NCBI GenBank assembly: GCA_032718475.1
Contig: JAUCBJ010001896.1
Coordinates: forward strand, 1-34,455
Length of the DNA stretch: 34,455 nucleotides
Reading direction: 5' to 3'
Origin: Nemertoderma westbladi
Lineage: Eukaryota > Xenacoelomorpha > Nemertodermatida > Nemertodermatidae
Positions 18,643 through 26,458 of the stretch are shown one piece after another; the first letter of the stretch is position 1; every line of letters begins with the position of its first letter. The translations under genes were made by a program, and so were the position numbers. Under the pieces are notes generated by a model, which did no database searches, was not told where the DNA came from, and saw only the letters and a program-made list of their open reading frames with translations.

Positions 18643-18658
18643 GGCTCTTTTAAGGGCC
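18643..18658 (+). promoter_or_regulatory. Histone-type 3' stem-loop motif, copy 2
   Basis: Identical GGCTCTTTTAAGGGCC, 29 nt after the stop codon of the SGNH reading frame, with the same aacaacccaaac flank. The looser second hairpin lies at 18706-18725. Confidence 0.5.
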
Positions 18659-19113
18659 AATCTACTTGCTGTGGTTAGTGCCCACAGTAATTCCTATTTC
18701 TGAGTGGCTCTTTTAAATAAGGGCCTAACCAATCAAATAATGAAAATAGCAGACAACTTACCGCAGAAAACATCATTAGCATCGTTCATTGATTCCAGAA
18801 GCCACGCACCCAAATGTAATATATTTGAATCGCCTTTAACACAATGGTTACATCGTCATCATGCATTTTCCCTAATAGAGATATAAAATTCGATGACATG
18901 GTTGGTCCATCTATTGTATAAGAATCAGGGAGCAGAAGCATATTACTAGATGCTGTGATTCCATGAACTTGTGAAGTACAAGGTCTCAATTGGCAAACCT
19001 TTCCATGTTTACCAAGCAAACATACCAAAACACCACAAACAAACACCCAGATCATGTAAATCATTTCCTTGTAACTTTCGACTGACCACCTTAAGTTCTC
19101 CACAACCCTTTGA

Positions 19114-19221
19114 TATAACTGATTTATTGTGCTGAAACAGTATAACTGATTTATTGTGCTGAAACAGTATAACTGATTTATTGTGCTGAAACAGTATAAC
19201 TGATTTATTGTGCTGAAACAG
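19114..19221 (+). repeat. 27 bp minisatellite, four copies
   Basis: Four head-to-tail 27 bp units, sequence as at 9374-9427. Copy-number change between the two duplication units shows that it expanded or contracted after the duplication. Confidence 0.93.
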
Positions 19222-20055
19222 TTCCTGTATACCCTCGAAACAGGAAAAGTGCCCCCTGGACTGACAACAAAATTCAGAAGTGCCGAAATGACCTCTAAGG
19301 CACAGAAAGAGTCCCGACTCACTAGGTCCCTGAACAGGCAGTACTCTGATAATCTAAAGGAGCTAATAAACCAACAGGTCGATGCCATCAATGATGCTGA
19401 CGACAGCAGGCAATCATCCCAGGCATGTGGACGACTTCTGTTACCTGGGATCATGGATCCGGAAGTCAGGTGAGGACCTTCGAATACGTAAGGGAAAGGC
19501 ATGGGCAGCCTTGAATAGACTTTCCAGGATTTGGAAGTCACCGATAATTAATCAGAAACTTAAGGTCCGATTATTTAGAGCAGCAGTAGTTCCAGTACTC
19601 CTCTACGGGAGTCCATGCTGGGCTCTAACTGCTGAGGACACAAAATCTCTGGATGGCACATTCACAAGAATGCTATGCCGGGTTCATTGTGTCAAGTACA
19701 ATGCACAAATCTCCAACCAGACACTATATAACATTGGAGGTGTCTCATTGGTTCCCCCAAGCTTGACACTAGAACAAAATCGCCTCCGCTTTGCAGGACA
19801 TTGCTTTCGCTGTGAGGACCAGCCAGTGCATAATTTTGTACTTTGGCAGCCTCATGGAGTGAATAAGCATGATGGACAGCGCATGGCTTTCTTGAGACGC
19901 ATCTTAAAGGACACTGGCCTTGAAGATGCGGATGATCTAGCAAATGTCATAGGTGATAGGGAGTTGTGGCGGTGCAATTTTGTTGACAAGCCAGCACAGC
20001 ATTCTTAAAAATGCAGCTGCAATGCAGCATGCCGATCCTAGTAGTAGTAGTAGTA
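19222..20055 (+). pseudogene. LINE with internal deletion, ending in a (GTA)n tail
   Basis: Starts at ttcctgtatac (VYPRNRK region), loses the reverse transcriptase core at the microhomology joint aggcatgtgg (about 19425), then reads the C-terminal third: CYLGSWIRKSGEDLRIRKGK, VLLYGSPCWALTAEDTKSLD, VHCVKYNAQISNQTLYNIGG, LTLEQNRLRFAGHCFRCEDQ and DKPAQHS with stop 20006-20008. The 3' untranslated part is only about 30 nt and ends gatccta(gta)n at 20041-20055. The same end, (gta)n included, is found on the minus strand at 28541-28560, so a trinucleotide tail instead of poly(A) is a property of the family. Confidence 0.88.
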
Positions 20056-20796
20056 TCCCAGGCATGGAAATCGATCAACTTGCTTACTGGAAAAACCAAC
20101 CAACCACCAAGGTTAAGGCTGAATCACCATCCGATCAGTTGGAAGGCCCACTTTGAAAAGCTCCTCAACAATGACAGGGTATTGCCTAATAACTTTATAG
20201 AAGTAAAAGTGTCTGAGTCTGTACTCCCAGATATTCCCATTGGCGATATCTCCTTTGCAGAAGTGAAGGCTGCTGCAAAGAGCATTAAGACCAATCGTGC
20301 CAGTGGAGTATATGGTGTTCCTCCTGAGGTCTTTAAAATACCTGAGTGTTTAAAGCTCATCTATCCCATCATAGTTTTTTTTAGGCTGCTTAGTGCTTTT
20401 TTTATTTTTAATGACAAACTTGACAAATATCTAAAAAGACGCATAAAAGTTATAAAAAATAAGAAAAACCTCACCCACCACAAGGCTACTGTACAATGTA
20501 TTTCAAAATTAGTTTATTCTTGTATCAGCATTTGCCAACCGGATGGAGGCTTGGGCGATGTCCTGATATATGCCTGCTGGGCGTTTACGGGCAGACCTAG
20601 AGCCGCGGACGCACATGAGCGAGGCCCTCAGCAAGGCGAAACTCAGTTGCCGTTGCACCCAGTTCACACATTCGCTATATGGCGTCCCATCATAGTAGAA
20701 ATGTACCGAACAACAAGAGTCCCACAAGAAATTAAAACAAATAAGTTGGTGCCAGTTCCCAAGAAGGGCAACCTAACACTCTATGGTTCTTTTCGG
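20056..20796 (+). pseudogene. LINE middle fragment (RT fingers), placed after the LINE 3' end
   Basis: Directly behind the (GTA)n tail the sequence restarts at tcccaggcatgg and encodes SQAWKSINLLTG, HFEKLLNNDRVLPNNFIEVK, EVKAAAKSIKTNRASGV, PPEVFKIPECLKLIYPI, then (after an insertion) MYRTTRVPQEIKTNKLVPVP and KKGNLTLYGSFR. This is precisely the part deleted at about 19425, up to the start of the RT palm. It is thus out of order. It breaks at ttttcgg (20796), where SGNH-type sequence begins. A small indel near 20140 changes frame. Catalytic motifs are absent. Confidence 0.88.
20375..20684 (-). mobile_element. Retroposed 3' fragment with 11 bp target duplication
   Basis: 310 bp interrupt the LINE codons for LIYPIIV/EMYRTT. 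tcccatcatag flanks them on both sides (20364-20374 and 20685-20695); the LINE has one copy of it. On the minus strand the insert ends in an A-rich tail (aaaaataaaaaaagc... then aaaaaaa), so it entered by target-primed reverse transcription. Its 5' part is coding: ECVNWVQRQLSFALLRASLM, CVRGSRSARKRPAGIYQDIA and a stop at 20509-20511, followed by about 130 nt of untranslated sequence. I recall this type of C-terminus from repetitive element proteins but cannot name the family. It is either a heavily 5'-truncated LINE of another family or a processed pseudogene end. Confidence 0.8.
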
Positions 20797-21172
20797 ATTG
20801 TTATAATGTTTGGAGGCAACGATCTGTGTGTGAGAAACAGATTTTGTTGTCACCAAATTGAAGGCAATGATTACAGAATATTCATCCAATGAGGCCTCCT
20901 CCGATTTATGGGCACAAATCGTCCCGCGGTCAATGCACCTGAAGAGAATACCTGTGGACCCCGATTTTGATTCGCGGCGTGTGGCTACAAACAGCAGGAT
21001 GGTGGCGTGGCTGAGGTAATACGAATATGGCCGCATCATAGCCATGAAAGGTGCTCTATGCCATCGGCTGCAGGGAGGAGCCTTGCTTCACTCTGATGGC
21101 ATACACCTTAGTGATGTCGCACAGTGCAAGTTGTATTGCACTATCCAGCATGCTCTACCTGCTGTGGTGTAG
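20797..21172 (+). pseudogene. SGNH-hydrolase-like gene, longest copy (copy 3), frameshifted
   Basis: Reads IVIMFGGNDLCVRNRF, then after a one-base shift near 20845 VVTKLKAMITEYSSNEASSD, LKRIPVDPDFDSRRVATNSR, MVAWLR, a TAA, then MKGALCHRLQGGALLHSDGI and HLSDVAQCKLYCTIQHAL with TAG at 21170-21172. GGND is SGNH block III (oxyanion Asn) and DGIHLSD is block V (catalytic Asp and His). Block I (nucleophile Ser) is not present, since the copy begins at the LINE joint 20796. SGNH folds are hydrolases/esterases and occur in some eukaryotic mobile-element proteins, for example ORF1 of CR1-type LINEs; whether this one came from an element or a host gene is not decided by the window. It continues into the same hairpin-bearing 3' region as copies 1 and 2. 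Confidence 0.65.
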
Positions 21173-21481
21173 CGCCCACATTAAGTCCTAACAACCCAAA
21201 TGGCTCTTTTAAGGGCCAATCTACTTGCTGTGGTTAGTGCCCACAGTAATTCCTATTTCTGAGTGGCTCTTTTAAATAAGGGCCTAACCAATCAAATAAT
21301 GAAAATAGCAGACAACTTACCACAGAAAACATCATTAGCATCATTCATTGATTCCAGAAGCCACGCACCCAAATGTAATATATTTGAATCGCCTTTAACA
21401 CAATGGTTACATCGTCATCATGCATTTTCCCTAATAGAGATATAAAATTCGATGGCATGGTTGGTCCATCTATTGTATAAG
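21173..21481 (+). repeat. 3' region of the SGNH unit, copy 3, with two hairpins
   Basis: Shared with 8874-9183 and 18614-18921. The histone-type GGCTCTTTTAAGGGCC lies at 21202-21217 (here after caaat instead of caaac) and the looser GGCTCTTTTAAATAAGGGCC at 21265-21284. All three copies end similarity at the same word, ctattgtataagaa; copies 1 and 2 then continue with tcaggg..., copy 3 with gcgtat.... The common end point suggests that it is the true 3' end of a mobile unit or a preferred joint. Confidence 0.7.
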
Positions 21482-21581
21482 AAGCGTATGTTCTACCAGC
21501 GTATGTGGTCAACGGTGGAGGGGAACTGGGGAATTTTTCCAGAATTTCCATAGCCTCCGGTGCCTTCTGGCCGATCAATAG

Positions 21582-22060
21582 TTAGACTCCTTGATGGTCA
21601 AGTTTGTATCTCGGAATATTGTTATTTTTTACAAAGTCGTCGCTGTCCCAATCATACATTGGTGCCTGGCTTTCTACGAAATTCTTTATGGCTACCATTT
21701 TGATGTTATTTAGTTTACCCACATTATAGATGTCTCCTGGGTCACACAGTGAAACTTTGTAATAACGAGTTTGAATAACCGATTGCCAAATTTGCATTAC
21801 GCCGGAAAGATTTAATTTCATAGGATGTCCGTCGTTCTCATTAAATAGTTCATTGGCAAGATCTTGGTCTATAAAGGATCCTGAACTACCAGTGTCGAGT
21901 AAGGCGTTTACTATGATGCTGCGATTGTTATAATGTAGTCTTACTTGCAGAATGGGGAATTTGCGAACACCAATCGATTTTGGGCCGGATGTTTGCTGTG
22001 AATTTGTTCATCTAATGTTTGTTCTGGAGTAGTTGGCAACTCGTAGGTGATGGCTTCCTA
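21582..22060 (-). pseudogene. Second BEL/Pao element relic: protease region
   Basis: On the minus strand about 21800-21990 encodes NNRSIIVNALLDTGSSGSFI and DQDLANELFNENDGH: a retropepsin with an intact D-T-G-S active site, in contrast to the D-Q-C-S of the young element. It continues as MKLNLSGVMQIWQSVIQT and FVESQAPMYDWDSDDFV to a stop at 21582. The order (zinc knuckles to the right, protease here) matches BEL/Pao Gag-Pol. The reverse transcriptase should follow to the left but is replaced by unrelated sequence below 21580. Confidence 0.75.
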
Positions 22061-22860
22061 CACCATTACATGGTTGCAACTTTCATTGTCAGTTGCAAAT
22101 TCATCTGTGTCGAATTCTTGTTCTGAATATCCAGAAGAATCGTAAGGTGAATGATCAGTGAACTGAACTTTCGCTTCCATTTGTGGCACCATGTCATTCT
22201 GATGTAAGAGATAATGATGGTTGCCATTACATTTAACGCATTTATAGGTATCCTTTAGATAGCACCTGTTTCTGCTATGTCCGGGACACAAGCATAGGAA
22301 ACACAGAGTGTACCAGCGGTTTCTCTTCGTTTCTCGAGTGATAACTTGATGAAATCAGGACATTGTGATAATCTATGGGACTCTTTACTGCATAACGAAC
22401 AGCCAGCATGTAGATTACAGCTAAATTTGCTGTTGTCGCCACTGTACATTAGAAGCTGTTCCTGTGCATGTAGTTTACCAACTTATCCCCAGCATGTTTC
22501 AAGGTTAGGTTGACTGCATATAAGATATTCAAAAACCTTATTTGCCATATACAGTTTCTTTGGCTACTTTTCAATCTCAAAAATTCAAAATAAAAGTTGC
22601 CGAAGTAGTCCCTGAGGAATATAATCATATTCCTCATAATCTAGATCAGCAATACTAGACAAGCCCTTAAATTCGTATGAATAAGTTTGTATCTCTAGTA
22701 TTAACTTTTGAATTATCTCCTTGGGAAAAGCATCTTCTTCATTTGTGACATACGTTTGTAATGGAACTGCTTGAACTGAAGTAGAAGGGGTATCTAAATC
22801 GATAGGTTTAAACCGGGATTTTTAATAATGATGGCATAAATCATATCATCTTCCCTCATG
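22058..22860 (-). pseudogene. Second BEL/Pao element relic: Gag C-terminus and zinc knuckles
   Basis: Several frames carry Gag-like pieces on the minus strand: DAFPKEIIQKLILEIQTYSY and IADLDYEEYDYIPQGLLRQL (about 22600-22740), then CSLCSKESHRLSQCPDFIKL (about 22330-22410), and CPGHSRNRCYLKDTYKCVKC with NGNHHYLLH (about 22190-22290). The Cys/His spacing is that of BEL/Pao zinc knuckles. At least two frameshifts separate the parts. No LTR could be recognised on either side. The family differs from the element at 9688-17586. Confidence 0.7.
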
Positions 22861-23044
22861 GCACAGTTAAACATGATAGCTCTCACTAATGATTCTGCTG
22901 CATCTGCAATTTGTTTTACATGTGTATTGTCCATTGCGAGAGTGCTGAATGGGTTTTTGTAAACTGCAGTTTTACTGCAGTACCGGTACTGCTACTGCAA
23001 TCTGCAAAATCTATCTATAATAATTCTGTAATTATATCAATTTA

Positions 23045-23345
23045 CACTCAAAAAAAAAGATTGGTTAAACTGACCAAAAAAAATGCCAATTTGACCAGAT
23101 ATGTATTGTCACATAGTGACGACAACATATCTACTCAAATTGACTGCATATATCTGGTTAAATAATATGGCAAGATAATATTGTCAATTTGTGACACATA
23201 TTTTACTAAATTGGGTAGCTGGATTGTCAAACTGACAAGATATTTGGTGGTTTCAATAATATATCTACTATCTAGTTAAAAATATTGACCAAATATCTCA
23301 AACAACAAACTGCTTGACAAGATAAACCAATATATTGTTAACTGC
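23045..23345 (+). mobile_element. CACTC-type transposon end with subterminal repeats
   Basis: Begins cactcaaaaaaaaagattgg and is followed by a cluster of short repeats built on ttgtcaaactgacaaga, gaccagatat and their inversions up to about 23345. The start cactc(tt)aaaaaa.gaattg.t...aaactgac recurs in the same orientation at 31511. CACT ends plus dense subterminal repeats are the hallmark of EnSpm/CACTA-type DNA transposons. It would be the 3'-side end of the minus-strand genes at 24799-31072. The opposite end was not found. Confidence 0.55.
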
Positions 23346-23439
23346 CACCAGTTTACAATATTATTTTACATTTGGAAAAAATTGGATGGCGATTAAAAAT
23401 TAAGGATTCTTCAGAAAGTGAAATGTTTTCATAAAGATA

Positions 23440-23840
23440 TATACACATATATTCATACTTTCACAATAAACAAAGTTACACAATACACAAAGTTAAGTAA
23501 GATTACTTTACCAATGACAGGTATATAAAGATGTATGTATGTATGTATATACTTTCACAATAAACAAAGTTAAACAATATACAAAGTTAAGTAAGAATAC
23601 TTTACCAATGACAGGTATATAAAGATATATGTATGTATGTACATACACAAAGTTAAACAATATACAATGGTAAGTAATATTAATTTACCAATGACAGGTT
23701 TATAAAGATATATGTATGTATGTATATACATTCACAATAGCAAAGTTAAACATTATAAAAAGTTAAGTAAGATTACTTTATCAATGACAGGTATATAAAG
23801 ATATATGTATGTATGCATATACATTAAAATAGCAAAGTTA
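23440..23840. repeat. Tandem repeat of about 83-94 bp, four copies
   Basis: Units share accaatgacaggtatataa (markers near 23510, 23604, 23687 and 23780), each with tatgtatgtatgtatata and cacaataaacaaagtta. A detached, shortened copy appears at about 24695-24757, on the far side of two other tandem arrays, so the arrays probably grew inside this repeat. Confidence 0.9.
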
Positions 23841-23861
23841 AATTACGCAATACCTGAATAC

Positions 23862-24195
23862 CTTGCCCGTTTTGGCAAGTACAAATATCTACCTTGCCCG
23901 TGTTGGCAAGTGCATACCTTGCCCGTTTTGGCAAGTACATACCTTGCCCGTTTTGGCAAGTACATATACCTCCTACCTTACCCGTTTTGGCAATTACAAA
24001 TATCTACCTTGCCCGTTTTTGCAAGTACAAATATCTACCTTGTCCGTTTTGGCAAGTACATACATATACCTTGCCAGTTTTGGCAAGTATAAATATCTAC
24101 CTTGCCCGTTTTGGCAAGTACAAATATCTACCTTTCCTGTATTGGCAAGTACATATTTATTCCCTTGCCCATTTTGGCAATTACATATATAAACC
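23862..24195. repeat. Minisatellite, about 25-31 bp units, roughly eleven copies
   Basis: Repeats of accttgcccgttttggcaag followed by tacaaatatct or shorter spacers. The core ttgcc...ggcaa is an inverted repeat, so each unit can form a small hairpin (cttgcc / ggcaag). Reading frames across it give repeated YLPCPFWQVQIST-like peptides that come from the repeat only. Followed by a C20 tract (24218-24237). Confidence 0.92.
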
Positions 24196-24269
24196 TTGGG
24201 TACTGTCCTGTTCCCCACCCCCCCCCCCCCCCCCCCCATCACAGAAAATCATTTATGTTAATAACCATT

Positions 24270-24605
24270 TTAGTTAACAATGAGGGAAAGGAGCAGATTA
24301 CAGAGACAGGTTTTTCTAACCAAAACAATAAACGATGTTGTTACCAATTCAGGAAAAGGTGCATGTTTCAGAGACAGCTTTTTCTTACAAAACAATAAAC
24401 TATGTTGTTACCAATTGAAGGAAAGGATCAGGTTACAGAGACGGGTTTTTATAACCAAAACAATAAATGATTTTGTTACCAATTGAGGGAAAGGAGCAGG
24501 TTACAGAGATGGCTTTTTCTAACCAAAACAATAAACGATCTTGTGACCAAATGAAGGAAGGGAGCAGGTTATATAGACTGCTTTTTAAACCAAAACAATA
24601 ACCTT
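24270..24605. repeat. Tandem repeat of 67-68 bp, about five copies
   Basis: Units contain ggttacagagacggg, ttttctaaccaaaacaataa and ttgttaccaattgagg; the marker ttaccaatt recurs at 24341, 24408, 24476 and (altered) 24543. Units differ by several substitutions each. Non-coding. Confidence 0.9.
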
Positions 24606-24798
24606 TGTTGTTATATCGTATGTAAAAATATATATTTTTACCTATCTAGTTTATATATTCACTAGCGCAGCAAAAAATATCCAATGTGGGGGATATAAAG
24701 ATATACATATATATGTATATACATTCACAATAAACAAAGTTAAACACTGACAGGTATCAATCATAGAATTTATGAGAAGGATGTTCGTTTACTGATTA

Positions 24799-26387
24799 CT
24801 ATATTCCCAAGTCAGACAAAAATGCAGATACAACAGCTGAACTGGAAATACTAGGCACACCATAAATGTGTTCCAAAAACAGCCAAACATTTCGTGAGGC
24901 CAACTGGTATTCTAAGTTGAATACATGACATAATTTGAATGTAAAGTCAACTGCCTTTAATAACGTTGGTAGGGTGAAGCGGAGATCATTGAAAATGACA
25001 ATATAAGTGTTGGTTCTTTCCATATATACAATAAAGGGATTAATAGATATACCCCTTTCGAGGTATTTATCCATCATTTCCACCACCTGATGATCCAGGT
25101 CAGCCAGATCCGACACTACCATTAAGAATGACCGTTTGCATTCAGCAGTACTTGGTCTCCATGTTTTCCGCTTCCCACCTACCAGCCGAACAGTGACATT
25201 GCGACATAATCGAGAAGGCAGATCCATTAATGCCAACTTTATCTTGTTATCATCAGGATCAACATTCTGGCGGCTATCATACAAGCCAGAAGATAGCAAT
25301 ATATTGCCACATATTTCCTCAAACGGGGCCTCAAATAATGCAGTGCAATTTACATCACTTGCATTCTTTAATTTCATTAGATAAAAAAAAATCAGTATTT
25401 ATACAATCATAGAAAACACTATCATCTTTGAAATACAGATACTTGTTGAGATCAAACAAATTGCGATAAATAGCGACTAGCCGGTAAAGGACAGTTGCCT
25501 CATGATCAGCTTTATTATACCCATTGTGGCGAAGATTTCTGAGTTGATCTTCTACAGATTGATACAACTCGTCGACATTCCATGTGTCAAGGACACCCAG
25601 TTTGCTAGAACTACCGGCAACAACGTCAACAGTTTCTTTCGGGCTTGAAATAGAAATAGCTAACAAGCGTTTTTTATATGACGTTAAGTATTTCCAGTAC
25701 AGCTTTCCTGAGGCAACAAATGTGTTATATTTTTTACCATCTGATACCTTCTCAACTGATTTATAATAATAGTATGTTGCTGGTTTTTCTAATTGAAATA
25801 CAGAAGCTATTTGAGAAGCTGCCTCTTTAAACAGTTCCTTAGAAACCAAACCAGTGTCTGTACCTTTCATGAGATATGATACCACCAAGGAAACTAAACT
25901 CTTCCGCTGCTTCTCAGTCAACCCTGCTGTCTTGGACTTCAACAATAATTTCCCCTCTGGGCTTTCAGAAAGGACGTGGTCCAAAATATTCAAATTTGAA
26001 TGGCTAGGCTTATTTATAGACGAAGTAGTAGTTGATGATGATGGTAGATGGGGTGTATCAAATAACACAGGTTCAGCAGGTATATTCAACAAAGGTGTAT
26101 TACCAGTATTTGGTTGGTTTGCAAGAGTATTAATATCAGGCTGAGATGGTGACACGTGTTTGAATTGGAAGGGTAGAATTATGAGTTATATCCAAATCAT
26201 CAGAAACAGATGTAATAGGTTGACCTTCATGATATGAGACATCTTCCCGATGATGCTTAGTGGGAGGACAACCACAGCACGTACACACCTGCGTTATACC
26301 AATATTCTCTGGTAGTAAGTACTCAGAGCATTCATCTGCTCCACATTCTTTACAATAACTTCTCATGATACCCTTAGAGTCCTTCAT
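24799..26387 (-). pseudogene. Companion gene of the transposase: zinc-ribbon protein, frames broken twice
   Basis: Begins at ATG 26387, 71 nt after the transposase stop. First part (to about 26150): CKECGADECSEYLLPENIGI and CTCCGCPPTKHH, a likely four-Cys zinc module. Second part (about 26155-25355): a low-complexity Ser/Thr/Pro linker (HLPSSSTTTSSINKPS), then a helical region with SPEGKLLLKSKTAGLTEKQR and KPATYYYYKSVEKVSDGKKY. Third part (25377-24799): KRKTWRPSTAECKRSFLMVV, ISINPFIVYMERTNTYIVIF and LLKAVDFTFKLCHVFNLEYQ, stop at 24799. The three parts lie in successive frames, overlapping at about 26140 and 25370 (next to a T9 run), so indels or, less likely, tiny introns separate them. Proteins of this kind occur as repeated, uncharacterised genes next to such transposases in animals; the role is unknown to me. 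Confidence 0.65.
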
Positions 26388-26458
26388 ATTCGAAATTCAA
26401 AAATGTCAATATTAAAATATAAAGAAAGTATATTTTGATATGATAGTCTAAAGATTGC

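Larger units (their letters stand above)
17829..19680 (+). repeat. Tandem duplication unit 2
   Basis: Second copy of the approx. 1.85 kb composite block (see 8081-9687). It retains the unoccupied BEL/Pao target and, unlike unit 1, continues past its end into the natural LINE 3' portion (ggttcattgtgtcaag at 19681). Unit 2 is therefore likely the parental copy and unit 1 the truncated duplicate, with the breakpoint within the codons for MLRR. Confidence 0.9.

Noticed and set aside
9428-20055. tRNA genes suggested by GGTTCGAAT and similar words
   Set aside because: No cloverleaf with A and B boxes at proper spacing can be drawn around any of them.
23862-24195. CRISPR-like array of about 30 bp repeats
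   Set aside because: Spacers are not unique sequences, unit length varies, no cas genes, and the context is eukaryotic. It is a minisatellite.
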